64,000 bases of DNA from Actinocorallia herbida. GTDB taxonomy: Bacteria; Actinomycetota; Actinomycetes; Streptosporangiales; Streptosporangiaceae. A program made the translations under genes and the position numbers. Below the pieces are notes generated by a model, which had not been told where the DNA came from, did no database searches, and worked only from the letters and a program-made list of their open reading frames with translations. The stretch's first letter is position 1. Each line of letters begins with the position of its first letter. The stretch is taken from the NCBI RefSeq assembly GCF_003751225.1, contig NZ_RJKE01000001.1:6944001-7008000 (forward strand), given 5' to 3'. Shown here piece by piece: positions 26,601 through 35,154 of this stretch.

Positions 26601-27788
26601 TCAGCGGGACTTGACCGACTCCAGGGCGAGCGCCAGCAGGACGACGTCGCGGGGCTCGTCGAGCTTGCGGCCGGTGACCTGCTCCAGGCGGCGCAGCCGG
26701 TTCAGGACCGTGTTGCGGTGGCAGTACAGGCGCCGCGCGGCCTCCGCGGTGGAGCCGACCTCCAGCCAGCAGGCCAGCGTGTCGAGCAGGGCGGTCGACT
26801 CGTGCGAGGGCAGCGCGAGCACGTCGGTCATGATCTGGCGGCGCAGCAGCTCGGCGAGGTCGGGCGCGGCCTTGACGAACGAGCGCAGCAGGTGGTCGTC
26901 GAGGGCGACGACCCCGCGCTGGTCGGGCCTGCGCCCGGCGAGCGCGGTCTCGGCGAGGCGCCGCGCGAACGCCAGGGAGGTGAGCCCGGTGACGGCGGGG
27001 CTCAGCCCGACCGGCCCCTGCACGGCGGCCTCCAGTGCTTCGGCGACCTTGCCGAGGCCGTCGCCGCGCAGCGCGACGACCGCGATGTCGCCGTCGGTCC
27101 CGGCCGACCAGACGACGCGGGCGCCCGCCATCGTGTCGGGCTGGCGGGCGCCGCGCCGGAGCCTGGCGTACCGGGTGACGGCGACGGCGTACGAACCCGT
27201 CTCTTCGAGGCCGAGGGTGTCGCGGACGGCGTCGATGAGGGGCTGCTCCGGCGCGTTCGTCTCCAGGAGCTCGCCGAGCAGAAGGCGGGCCCGTTCGTCG
27301 GCGAACCGCACCTGGTCGGCCTGGGCCTCGCGGTAGGCCTCGGCGGCGACGTCGGCCTGCCGCTCGATCCCGGCCCAGATGTGCATGCTGCTGCGCATCA
27401 GCAGGTCGAGCCGCTGCGGCGAGTCCTCCCTGACGATCCTGACGAGTTCGTCCCAGACGAGCTGGACGGACAGGTGGTAGGACTTCACGACCTCGTCGAG
27501 GGGGACGCCCTGGGCGGCGCGGCGGCGGCCGGTCCTCGCCGCCTGGACGAGTTCGCGCCGTTCCGGGCCGGGTTCGGGGATCGTCGCGAGGCCGTAGGAG
27601 AGGCCCAGCTTGACCGATTCGAACTGCTCGGCCTCGGGCACGAGCCGGGCCGCCGCCGGGCAGTGCGCCCGGATGCGCTTGAGGAGCCGCGCGGCGAGTT
27701 CCGGGGTGTCGTCGCTGAGCCGCCGTGCCGCCATGCCGACGACCTCACGATGCGTCTGGTTCCGTTCGATGAGTCCGAGTGCGCCCAT
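26601..27788 (-). CDS. PucR-family transcriptional regulator
   Basis: A 395-residue regulator of the PucR/CdaR type. The N-terminal half is helical and family-typical (VVKSYHLSVQLVWDELVRIV), the middle is a degenerate GGDEF-like region, and the C-terminus is the PucR helix-turn-helix (LLDTLACWLEVGSTAEAARRLYCHRNTVLNRLRRLEQVTG). Relatives control purine, allantoin, hydantoin or other nitrogen catabolism. A 16-bp perfect palindrome lies upstream at 27851. The pyrimidine catabolic operon begins about 10 kb away and could be a target, but nothing links them directly. Start ATG 27788 has GGGAGG upstream. Confidence 0.9.
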   Translation of the reverse strand: MGALGLIERNQTHREVVGMAARRLSDDTPELAARLLKRIRAHCPAAARLVPEAEQFESVKLGLSYGLATIPEPGPERRELVQAARTGRRRAAQGVPLDEVVKSYHLSVQLVWDELVRIVREDSPQRLDLLMRSSMHIWAGIERQADVAAEAYREAQADQVRFADERARLLLGELLETNAPEQPLIDAVRDTLGLEETGSYAVAVTRYARLRRGARQPDTMAGARVVWSAGTDGDIAVVALRGDGLGKVAEALEAAVQGPVGLSPAVTGLTSLAFARRLAETALAGRRPDQRGVVALDDHLLRSFVKAAPDLAELLRRQIMTDVLALPSHESTALLDTLACWLEVGSTAEAARRLYCHRNTVLNRLRRLEQVTGRKLDEPRDVVLLALALESVKSR

Positions 27789-28294
27789 TTTGCCCTCCCT
27801 GCAACGGCCCTCAGCTTGCCCAGCCCGTTCCGGGGCGCGCAAGGGGGCATTGTGGCCGCGGCCACACCGGTGCCGCCCGACTGTGGCCGGGCACACCCGC
27901 CCCGACCTGCGCCGACGTGGATGGGACCGGTCCCGTGCGCGCGGAGCGCCGGGCCCAAGACCAGGGATACACCTGTGGTGCCCGCACAATCCTGGAACGG
28001 TCCAGGGCCGTTCCGACCGGGCCGCCGGGGTCCGATCTTGTGACGATGCTCGAAACGCGCCCCCGAACCGCGCACCCGTCCGGACGCGGCCGCACCGTCC
28101 CCGATGACACAGGGAACCCCCGTTTCTCGGGTCATAAACGTCATACGTATTATCCACGCCGTGTTCATTGCCACTTAATGCCGGGCTTCCGTGTTGTAGG
28201 TCGCTTTTGAGATCTTTTGTTTTGCCCAATCATGACCCGTTTCGTCCAGATTCCCCCCGATCTGGCCGGGTGATGAAGGCAGAAGGGAAGACTC
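27789..28294. other. 506-bp intergenic region with palindromes
   Basis: No gene is supported between the divergent PucR and HNH-nuclease genes. It contains the perfect palindrome TGTGGCCGCGGCCACA (27851-27866), a related half-copy TGTGGCCGGGCACA (27882-27895), an inverted repeat GGAACGG-N7-CCGTTCC (27994-28014) and an AT-rich patch near 28130-28245 that likely holds the nuclease promoter. Confidence 0.6.
27851..27866. promoter_or_regulatory. Candidate PucR operator palindrome
   Basis: A 16-bp perfect palindrome (TGTGGCCG/CGGCCACA) lies 63 bp upstream of the PucR start, with an imperfect second copy 31 bp further on. Autoregulation by the PucR protein is the simplest guess. Confidence 0.4.
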
Positions 28295-28927
28295 GTGAAG
28301 CGAGTCCTCACCGCGGCGGCCTGCGCGGTCGCCCTTTCCCCCCTCGCCCTCCTCGCCACCTCCGCCCCCGCCGCGGCCACCCCGCCCGGCATCCCCAGCC
28401 TCGCCACCGCGCAGAGCCAGCTCGCCGGGCTCACCGTGGCGGCCGAGGCCAACGCCTCGACCTACGACCGCGACCTGTTCCCGCACTGGATCACCATCTC
28501 CGGCACCTGCAACACGCGCGAGACCGTGCTCAAGCGCGACGGTTCCGGCGTCGTCACCAGCAGCGCCTGCGCCGCGACGTCCGGGAGCTGGTACAGCCCG
28601 TACGACGGCGCGACCTGGACCGCCGCCTCCGACGTGGACATCGACCACATGGTCCCGCTGGCCGAGGCCTGGCGCTCGGGCGCCTCGGCCTGGACCACGG
28701 CCAAGCGCCAGTCCTTCGCCAACGACCTCACCCGGCCCCAGCTGTGGGCCGTCACCGACAACGTCAACCAGGCCAAGGGCGACCAGGACCCCTCGACCTG
28801 GAAGCCGTCCCTCACGGGCTTCTGGTGCACCTACGCCAAGTCCTGGATCGCCACCAAGTCCTACTGGGCCCTGAAGGTCCAGAGCACCGAGAAGACCGCG
28901 CTGACGACCATGCTCGGCTACTGCTGA
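28295..28927 (+). CDS. Secreted HNH endonuclease-family protein
   Basis: A 210-residue exported protein with a signal peptide (VKRVLTAAACAVALSPLALLAT, cleavage near APAAA). The nuclease core reads DVDIDHMVPLAEAW with His118, then TDNVNQAKGDQDPSTWKP (Asn156/Asn158, Lys161), the pattern of secreted DUF1524/GmrSD-C-like HNH enzymes common in actinomycetes. Cys72/Cys92 and Cys178/Cys210 could form disulfides. It probably degrades extracellular DNA for nutrients or during development. Start GTG 28295 with AGAAGGGAAG upstream. A strong terminator follows. Confidence 0.9.
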   Translation: MKRVLTAAACAVALSPLALLATSAPAAATPPGIPSLATAQSQLAGLTVAAEANASTYDRDLFPHWITISGTCNTRETVLKRDGSGVVTSSACAATSGSWYSPYDGATWTAASDVDIDHMVPLAEAWRSGASAWTTAKRQSFANDLTRPQLWAVTDNVNQAKGDQDPSTWKPSLTGFWCTYAKSWIATKSYWALKVQSTEKTALTTMLGYC

Positions 28928-28953
28928 GTCATACGTAACACCTCCCCGCGAGA

Positions 28954-28987
28954 CCCCTTCTGGGCGGCGTCCCCCGCCCAGAAGGGG
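28954..28987 (+). terminator. Intrinsic terminator
   Basis: A perfect 14-bp stem CCCCTTCTGGGCGG/CCGCCCAGAAGGGG with a 6-nt loop, 26 nt after the HNH nuclease stop. Confidence 0.82.
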
Positions 28988-29053
28988 CGTTATGTGACCC
29001 ACCTCACATGATGACCCCGTGACGTTCCCGCCCCGGGGCGGCGCTGACTCACC

Positions 29054-29707
29054 GTGGAACCCGAGGACCCCGACCTCGCCGAGTCCGTCCGGCGCGCCCA
29101 GGAGGGCGACGTGGCGGCCTTCGACGCGCTCTACGTCGACGTCCAGCCCCGCATGCTGCGCTATCTGCGCACCCTCGTCGGCGACGACGCCGAGGACGCG
29201 GCGGCCGAGGCCTGGCTCCAGATCGCACGCGACCTGCGCAGGTTCAGCGGCGACTCCGCCGGCTTCCGCGGCTGGACCGCGCGGATCGCCCGCAACCGCG
29301 CGATGGACCTGCTGCGCCAGCGACAGCGGAGGCCCGCCGAGCCCGTCCCGCTGGAGCGGCTCGTGGACCTCGTCAGCGCCGAGAGCACCGAGTCGCTCGT
29401 GCTGGACTCCCTCGCCACCGAGGCAGCACTCGGGCTCGTCGGCTCGCTGCCGCCCGACCAGGCCGAGGCGGTGATGCTGCGCGTGGTGTTCGGCCTCGAC
29501 GCGCCCGCCGCGGGCCGCGTCCTCGGCAAGCGGCCCGGCGCGGTGCGCACCGCGGCGCACCGCGGGCTGCGCAACCTCGCCAAGCGCTTGGGCGCGCTCC
29601 CCACGCGCTCCGCCTCCGGGCCGACCACCCCCCGCCCGGAAAATCCAGAAAACTCCGGAAAACCCGTGACAGCCGTGCTGTCGGTGGCGCTTGAGGATCT
29701 GAAATGA
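29054..29707 (+). CDS. ECF-type RNA polymerase sigma factor
   Basis: A 217-residue sigma-70 family factor. Region 2 spans residues about 20-90 (FDALYVDVQPRMLRYLRTLVGDDAEDAAAEAWLQIARDL and FRGWTARIARNRAMDLLRQ) and region 4 about 125-180 (LPPDQAEAVMLRVVFGLDAPAAGRVLGKRPGAVRTAAHRGLRNLAKRL). The stop overlaps the next start (ATGA), and the next gene encodes a single-span membrane protein likely to be its regulator. Start GTG 29054; no ribosome binding site at ideal spacing is seen. The target promoters are unknown. Confidence 0.9.
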   Translation: MEPEDPDLAESVRRAQEGDVAAFDALYVDVQPRMLRYLRTLVGDDAEDAAAEAWLQIARDLRRFSGDSAGFRGWTARIARNRAMDLLRQRQRRPAEPVPLERLVDLVSAESTESLVLDSLATEAALGLVGSLPPDQAEAVMLRVVFGLDAPAAGRVLGKRPGAVRTAAHRGLRNLAKRLGALPTRSASGPTTPRPENPENSGKPVTAVLSVALEDLK

Positions 29708-30498
29708 ACGCAGAGGACACGCCGCTGGCCCATGTACTGGCCGCGCTCGCCGCCCCGGCGCACGACGCCGAGCTGACGGGCAGGGACCTGGCCTTGGCGG
29801 CGTTCCGGGAGGCCGCGGCCGACCCGTCACCGGTGATCGGGAGACAAGAAGTGAACAGAAGCACCCTGGCCAAACTGCTGACGCTCAAGACCGGCGTGGC
29901 GGTGCTGTGCGTGACCGCGCTCGGCGGCGTCGCCTTCGCGGCCGGCGGCAACCCGCTGGCCGACGACAAGGGCAAGGACGACAAGGGCCACCACGCCCCC
30001 GCGCACCACCCGAAGTCGGCGCCCACCGGCCCTGCCCCGACCGGCACCCCCACCGCCGCGCCCGCCACGCCGCCCGGGCATGTGGTCGCGCTGTGCGTCC
30101 GCATCCTCAAGGCGGTCGACGACGAGAACCCGGCCGACGGCAAGCCCGGCAAGCCGGCCAAGCCCGGGCAGAGCGGCAAGCCCGACAAGCCCGGCAAGGG
30201 CCCCAAGGAGCTCAAGCACAAGGCGAAGTTCAAGCCGAAGGACATCAAGGCCTGGGAGGCGCTGGTCCAGGCCGCGGGCGGCGAGGACGAGGCGAAGATC
30301 CTCGCCTACTGCGCGTCGCTCGTGCCCGGCCACGGGCCCAAGCCGGACAAGCCCGGCAAGCCGAGCGGGCACCCGACCGGTAAGCCCGCCCAGTCGGGCA
30401 GGCCCGGCACCGAGAACAAGCCGGGCGGTAAGCCCGGCAAGCAGACCGGTCCGTCCGCAGGCGCTCCTGCGGACGGATCCGGCGGCGGCCAGGGCTGA
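29704..30498 (+). CDS. Membrane protein with Lys/Pro/Gly-rich extracellular tail, likely anti-sigma partner
   Basis: A 264-residue protein that I do not recognise by family. A cytoplasmic N-terminus (about 1-60) is followed by one hydrophobic segment (TGVAVLCVTALGGVAFAAG, about 63-82) and a long low-complexity outside region rich in GKPGKP-type repeats, with a more ordered stretch near 165-205 (KDIKAWEALVQAAGGEDEAKILAYCASL). Adjacent and overlapping with the ECF sigma gene, it is most simply the anti-sigma partner, though no HxxxCxxC zinc motif is present in its N-terminus. Repeats in the tail may contact the cell wall. Confidence 0.75.
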   Translation: MNAEDTPLAHVLAALAAPAHDAELTGRDLALAAFREAAADPSPVIGRQEVNRSTLAKLLTLKTGVAVLCVTALGGVAFAAGGNPLADDKGKDDKGHHAPAHHPKSAPTGPAPTGTPTAAPATPPGHVVALCVRILKAVDDENPADGKPGKPAKPGQSGKPDKPGKGPKELKHKAKFKPKDIKAWEALVQAAGGEDEAKILAYCASLVPGHGPKPDKPGKPSGHPTGKPAQSGRPGTENKPGGKPGKQTGPSAGAPADGSGGGQG

Positions 30499-30515
30499 CC
30501 CTGCCCCGCCGAACC

Positions 30516-30553
30516 GTCCGGCGGCCCGGGTACCCCGCCCCGGGCCGCCGGAC
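30516..30553. terminator. Bidirectional terminator between convergent genes
   Basis: A perfect 15-bp stem (GTCCGGCGGCCCGGG/CCCGGGCCGCCGGAC) with an 8-nt loop lies between the stops of the sigma-partner gene and the substrate-binding protein gene. Confidence 0.78.
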
Positions 30554-30562
30554 TTCGCGCCG

Positions 30563-31678
30563 TTACCTGCCGCCCGGCTCGACCTTGACGGCCTCGGGCT
30601 TGTAGGACGTGCCCTTGGTGTCCTCGGCCACGTTGGCCAGGGCCTTCTCGATGTAGTCGTTGGTGTAGGCCAGGCCCTCGGGCTGCTTGGTGATGACGGT
30701 GTCGCCGTCGGCGTTCTTGGTGCCGAGCGACAGGTCGACGGTCCGCTTCCAGTCCGCCTCGTTGATGACGCCGATGCCCGCGGGCGACGGCCAGATCAGC
30801 TTGTTGGTCTCCACGGTCTGCCAGAGTTGGTGGCTCGCGCCGAGCTTGGAGCCGCGCGCGACGACGAGGTCACGGCACTCCTCCGGGTTCTCCCGGCAGA
30901 AGATCCAGCCCTTGATCGTCCCGGTGAGGAACTTGACGGTCGTCTCCTGGTAGGCGGGGTCGTCCAGCCGCTCGGTCGAGGCCCACACCGCGTCCTGGAG
31001 CATCGAGGTGCCGACGTCGTTCCAGTCCAGGACGGTGAAGTCCGACGCCTGGTACGGCTTCTTGGTCTTGGGGTTCTCCGCCTCCAGGAGCTGCGCGTAC
31101 TCGTTGTAGGACATGGCCTGGGCCGCGTCGATGTCGCCGCGCAGCAGCGCCTGCATGTCGAACTGCTGCTGGACCAGCTCGACGTCCTTGCCCGGGTCGA
31201 GCCCGGCCTTGGTGAGGGCGGCGAACAACTCGTACTCGTTGCCGAAGCCCCAGTTGCCGACCTTCTTGCCCTTGAGGTCGGCGGGCTCCTTGATGCCGCT
31301 GCCCGCGAACGCGACCTGGTAGGTGCCGGACCGCTGGAAGATCTGGCCGACGTCGGTGATGGCCGCGCCCTGCTCGCGTGAGGCGAGGGCCTTGGGCACC
31401 CAGGAGATCGCGTAGTCGGCGCGGTTCTGGGCGAGGACGGTCTGCGGCACGATGTCGACGCCGCCCTCGAGGATCTCCACGTCCAGGCCCTCATCGGCAT
31501 AGAAGCCCTTGTCCGCCGCCGCGATGTAGCCGGCGAACTGGGCCTGCACGAACCACTGGAGCTGGAGCTTGACCTTGGTGGGGCCTGACCCCTGGCCGCC
31601 GCCCTCTTCGGTGTCGGCGGTGCCGCATCCGGTGAGCAGGAGTGCGGCTGCGGTGAGCACGCCGAAAATCTTCTTCAC
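30563..31678 (-). CDS. ABC substrate-binding lipoprotein, NMT1/THI5-like
   Basis: A 371-residue lipoprotein with lipobox LLTGC (Cys18) and the NMT1/SsuA-type fold (QLQWFVQAQFAGYIAAADKGFYADEGLDVEILEGG). It is the last gene of the seven-gene operon and delivers substrate to the permeases encoded upstream. Close relatives bind pyrimidine precursors or sulfonates; the neighbouring dihydropyrimidinase and ureidopropionase genes suggest a pyrimidine- or hydantoin-related ligand. Start ATG 31678, 55 nt after the previous stop. Confidence 0.9.
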   Translation of the reverse strand: MKKIFGVLTAAALLLTGCGTADTEEGGGQGSGPTKVKLQLQWFVQAQFAGYIAAADKGFYADEGLDVEILEGGVDIVPQTVLAQNRADYAISWVPKALASREQGAAITDVGQIFQRSGTYQVAFAGSGIKEPADLKGKKVGNWGFGNEYELFAALTKAGLDPGKDVELVQQQFDMQALLRGDIDAAQAMSYNEYAQLLEAENPKTKKPYQASDFTVLDWNDVGTSMLQDAVWASTERLDDPAYQETTVKFLTGTIKGWIFCRENPEECRDLVVARGSKLGASHQLWQTVETNKLIWPSPAGIGVINEADWKRTVDLSLGTKNADGDTVITKQPEGLAYTNDYIEKALANVAEDTKGTSYKPEAVKVEPGGR

Positions 31679-31733
31679 TGGTTCTTCCTCCGGGGGTTGA
31701 GGGGGGATGGGAGGGGTTCCGGGGCGGGAGGCT

Positions 31734-32495
31734 TCAGGAGGACGAGACGCGTCTCCAGGGCGTCGCGATCCGTTCCAGCAGGAGGGCCGCGGCGTAGAAC
31801 AGCAGGCCGAGCGCGCACGCGCCGACGACGAACGCCCAGGCCCTGGGGTAGGCCGTGCTGGACGCCGCCGAGGTGATGCGCGAGCCGAGGCCGTTCTGGA
31901 GACCGCCGAAGTACTCCGAGACGACCGCGGCGATGACGCCCAGGGAGGCCGCCTGCCGCAGTCCGGTGAAGAAGAAGGGCAGCGCGCCGGGCAGGCGCAC
32001 CTTCCGGTTGAACGCCCAAGGGCTCGCCGCGTAGGAGTCCATCAGCTCGGTGTGCGTGGGATCGACCTCGCGCAGCCCGCGCAGGGTGTTGAGATAGACC
32101 GGGAAGAACACCACGAGCGCGACGACGGCGCGGCGCGGGATGCTGCTGGTGGACTCGAACATGTTGTTCAGCACGGGGGCGAGCGCGATGATCGGCAGCG
32201 CCCCGGCCGCGGCGACGATCGGCGCGGAGACCTCGCCGAGGAGCCGGAACCGGGACGCGAGCAGCGCGGCGGCGAGGGCGAGGAGCGTCCCCGCGACGAG
32301 TCCGGTGAACGCGTTGAGCCCGCTGGCCGCGCCCGTCCGCACGATGACGTCGAGCGAGCGGCCGAACTCCCCGGCGATCGCCGACGGGGCGGGCAGCACG
32401 AACGGCGCGACCCGGCCGACCCGGACGAACAGCTCCCACAGGACGAGCGCGCCCGCGCCGACCAGGGCCGGGGCCAGGAACGCGCGGGCCCTCAC
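31734..32495 (-). CDS. ABC transporter permease (SsuC/ThiX-like)
   Basis: A 253-residue inner-membrane permease with about six helices and the EAA-type loop (LMDSYAASPWAFNRKVRLPGALPFFFTGLRQAASLG). Its start GTG overlaps the ATPase stop (GTGA). One of two permeases in the operon, so the pore is probably a heterodimer. Confidence 0.9.
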   Translation of the reverse strand: MRARAFLAPALVGAGALVLWELFVRVGRVAPFVLPAPSAIAGEFGRSLDVIVRTGAASGLNAFTGLVAGTLLALAAALLASRFRLLGEVSAPIVAAAGALPIIALAPVLNNMFESTSSIPRRAVVALVVFFPVYLNTLRGLREVDPTHTELMDSYAASPWAFNRKVRLPGALPFFFTGLRQAASLGVIAAVVSEYFGGLQNGLGSRITSAASSTAYPRAWAFVVGACALGLLFYAAALLLERIATPWRRVSSS

Positions 32496-33286
32496 TTCGG
32501 CTCCGCGGGGGCGGGGGCGGGCACGGCCCGGTCAGGGGCGCGCAGCGCGCGGCGCACCTCGGTGACCGCGGCGAAGAACTCCGGCGACTGCCTGACGTCC
32601 TCGGTCCGGGCGCCGAGCCCGACGGACACGACCTCGGTGATCCGGCCCGGCCTCGCCGACATCACCGCGACCCGGTCGGACAGGAACACCGCCTCGTCGA
32701 TCGAGTGGGTGACGAACACGACGGTCGTGCCGGTCTCGGCGCAGATCCGCAGCAGCTCCCCCTGGAGCCGTTCGCGCGTCATCTCGTCCAGCGCGCCGAA
32801 CGGCTCGTCCATGAGCAGCAGCGGCGGTCCGTCGGCGAGGGCGCGGGCGATCGACACGCGCTGCTGCATGCCGCCCGACAGCTGCGCGGGGTAGTGCCCG
32901 GCGAACTCGGTGAGCCCGACGAGGTCGAGCATCGCCGCGGCCCGCTCGCGCCGCTCCGCCTTGCCGACGCCGCGCAGCTCCAGCGGCAGCTCGACGTTGC
33001 GCCGCACGGTCCGCCAGTCGAACAGGCCGGCCTTCTGGAACACCATGCCGTAGGAGCGGTCCTTGCGCGCCTGCGCGGCGGGCTTGCCCGCGACGGTCAC
33101 CCGTCCCGTCGTCGGCGGCGCGAGGTCGGCGATGAGCCGCAGCAGGGTGCTCTTGCCGCAGCCCGACGGGCCGATGAGCGACACGAACTCCCCGCGCGCG
33201 ACGGCCAGGTCGGCGGCCGCGATCGCGGTGACCTCGCCCGGCCGGCCCGCGTTGAAGATCTTGGTGACTCCGGAAAGTCCGATCAT
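32492..33286 (-). CDS. ABC transporter ATP-binding protein (SsuB/ThiZ-like)
   Basis: A 264-residue nucleotide-binding subunit: Walker A GPSGCGKST, Q-loop VFQKAGLFDW, signature LSGGMQQR, Walker B LLLMDEPFGALD and switch histidine VTHSIDEA. It energises uptake by the two flanking permeases. Start ATG 33286 overlaps the stop of the first permease (ATGA) and has GGGGAG upstream. Confidence 0.95.
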   Translation of the reverse strand: MIGLSGVTKIFNAGRPGEVTAIAAADLAVARGEFVSLIGPSGCGKSTLLRLIADLAPPTTGRVTVAGKPAAQARKDRSYGMVFQKAGLFDWRTVRRNVELPLELRGVGKAERRERAAAMLDLVGLTEFAGHYPAQLSGGMQQRVSIARALADGPPLLLMDEPFGALDEMTRERLQGELLRICAETGTTVVFVTHSIDEAVFLSDRVAVMSARPGRITEVVSVGLGARTEDVRQSPEFFAAVTEVRRALRAPDRAVPAPAPAEPK

Positions 33287-34107
33287 GGTGTCGCTCCCCT
33301 CGCCGCGAGGCGCTGCCCGAGCGTCAGCAGGCCGGTGACGGCCAGGCCGAGCAGGGCGGCGCCGAGCATCGCGGTGTAGACCTTCGCCGGGTCGGTCGTG
33401 GCCTCCCGGGAGTACTCGATGACGAGGCGGCCGATGCCGCCCCCGGTGCCCGTGGAGATCTCCCCGACGACCGCGCCGACGACCGCCGCGGCCCCGGCGA
33501 GCCTGAGCGCCGGGAACAGGAACGGCAGTGAGGCGGGCAGCCGCAGCTTGACCAGGGTCGCCCACCAGGACGCCGAGTAGGAGTCCATCAGCTCGACGGC
33601 CTCCGGCGCGGGCGACTGAAGGCCGCGCAGCAGCCCGATCGCGACGGGGAAGAACGCCAGGTAGGCGGCGATGACCGAGACCGTCGCCCACTGCGGCATG
33701 ATCGCGCCGCCCCAGCCCGCGATCGCCGGGGCGAGCGCGACGAGCGGGACGGTCTGCGACAGCACGACGTAGGGCAGCAGGCCGCGCTCGGCGAATCCGG
33801 ACCGCTGCATGAGCACCGCGAGCAGCGCGCCGACCAGGACGCCGACGGCCAGGCCGACCGCGACGATCCCGAACGTCGTCAGGCACGCCTCGAAGAGCAC
33901 CTCCCAGATCGGGGCGCCGCCGCGCAGTTCCGGCTCGCCGAGCCGGGCGAGGACCGCCCACAGGTGCGGCATCGCCTGGTCGTCGGCGCGCGGCAGGACG
34001 CGCACACCGAAGGCCGAGACCCCGTCGTCGGGCGCGAGCGCCTTGTAGGACTCCCAGGCCCCGGCGGCGACCGCCACCAGGGCCAGGGAGCCGAGCAGCC
34101 GTCTCAC
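33283..34107 (-). CDS. ABC transporter permease (SsuC/ThiX-like)
   Basis: A 274-residue permease with an N-terminal signal-anchor helix, a periplasmic stretch and five to six further helices. The EAA loop reads ELMDSYSASWWATLVKLRLPASLPFLFPALRLAGA. The start GTG 34107 overlaps the LLM oxidoreductase stop (GTGA), so the enzyme and transporter genes are co-translated. Confidence 0.9.
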   Translation of the reverse strand: MRRLLGSLALVAVAAGAWESYKALAPDDGVSAFGVRVLPRADDQAMPHLWAVLARLGEPELRGGAPIWEVLFEACLTTFGIVAVGLAVGVLVGALLAVLMQRSGFAERGLLPYVVLSQTVPLVALAPAIAGWGGAIMPQWATVSVIAAYLAFFPVAIGLLRGLQSPAPEAVELMDSYSASWWATLVKLRLPASLPFLFPALRLAGAAAVVGAVVGEISTGTGGGIGRLVIEYSREATTDPAKVYTAMLGAALLGLAVTGLLTLGQRLAARGATP

Positions 34108-35108
34108 CAGTCCGCCACCGCGGGGATGATCTGCTCCCCGTAGACGGACAGGGTGTGCTCCTTGGCGTCGTGCTGGAGGTAGACGGCGAACTGGTCGACG
34201 CCGAGGTCGGCCAGCTCCTTCAGCCGGGCGAGGTGGTCCTCGACCGGGCCGAGCAGGCAGAACCTGTCGACGATCTCGTCGGGCACGAAGTTCGTGTGGG
34301 TGTTGCCCACCCGGCCGTGCTCGGCGTAGTCGTAGTCCGTCCGGCCCTTGATGTAGTCGGTGAGCGCCTTCGGCACCGCGCCGCCGCCGTCGCCGTACCG
34401 CGCGACGATGTCGGCGACGTGGTTGCCGACCATGCCGCCGAACCAGCGGGTCTGGTTCCGCTGGTGGGCGAGATCCTCGCCGACGTAGGCGGGCGCGGCG
34501 ACGCAGAAGGTGACCGCGTCGGGATCCCGGCCGGCCTTCTCTGCGGCGGCCTTCACCGCGCCGATCGTCCAGGCGGTGATGTCGGGGTCGGCGAGCTGGA
34601 GGATGAACCCGTCGCCGACCTCTCCGGCGACGGCGAGGGCGCGCGGCCCGTATCCGGCGATCCACATCGGCAGCGCGCCGCCGTCCACCCACGGGAAGTG
34701 GATGTCCTGGCCGCGCACGTCGGCGATCCTGCCCTCGGCGAGGTCGCGGATCGCGATGGTCGAGGCGCGCAGTTCGGCGATCGTGGTCGGCTTGAGGCCG
34801 AGCGTGCGCACGGCCGAGTCGCCGCGGCCGATGCCGCACACCGTCCGGTTGCCGTACATCTCGTTCAACGTGGCGAAATGCGAGGCGGTGACGGACCAGT
34901 CCCGGGTCTTGGGATTGGTGACCATCGGCCCGACGACGACCTTCCTGGTCTTCGCCAGGATCTGGCTGTGGATGACGAACGGCTCCTGCCACAGCAGGTG
35001 CGAGTCGAAGCTCCAGACGTGGCTGAACCCCGCCTGCTCGGCCTTCACCGCAAGGTCCACGACGGCCGAGGCCGGTGGGTCAAGCTGGAAGACGACACCT
35101 ATGTCCAC
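34104..35108 (-). CDS. LLM-class F420-dependent oxidoreductase (TIGR03842 type)
   Basis: A 334-residue TIM-barrel enzyme of the luciferase-like superfamily, expected to use F420 or FMN. Key segments: AVKAEQAGFSHVWSFDSHLLW, VVVGPMVTNPKTRDWSVTASHFATLNEMYGNRTVCGIGRGDSAVR and PMWIAGYGPRALAVAGEVGDGFILQ. This subfamily typically sits beside dihydropyrimidinase and an ABC importer, as here. Its reaction has not been established as far as I know; a step on a pyrimidine- or hydantoin-like compound is inferred. Start ATG 35108. Confidence 0.9.
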   Translation of the reverse strand: MDIGVVFQLDPPASAVVDLAVKAEQAGFSHVWSFDSHLLWQEPFVIHSQILAKTRKVVVGPMVTNPKTRDWSVTASHFATLNEMYGNRTVCGIGRGDSAVRTLGLKPTTIAELRASTIAIRDLAEGRIADVRGQDIHFPWVDGGALPMWIAGYGPRALAVAGEVGDGFILQLADPDITAWTIGAVKAAAEKAGRDPDAVTFCVAAPAYVGEDLAHQRNQTRWFGGMVGNHVADIVARYGDGGGAVPKALTDYIKGRTDYDYAEHGRVGNTHTNFVPDEIVDRFCLLGPVEDHLARLKELADLGVDQFAVYLQHDAKEHTLSVYGEQIIPAVADW

Positions 35109-35154
35109 TTGATTCTTCTCCCCCTCGATGGTGGCGCCGGTGCGCCCGGACCCG

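Noticed and set aside
30100-30450. Repetitive GGCAAGCCC-type DNA as a CRISPR-like or satellite repeat
   Set aside because: It is the coding sequence of the Lys/Pro/Gly-rich tail in an intact reading frame, without regular spacers.
32492-33961. Longer ABC ATPase with an N-terminal extension
   Set aside because: The extra residues come from the wrong frame of the upstream permease; ATG 33286 overlaps that permease's stop and has a ribosome binding site.
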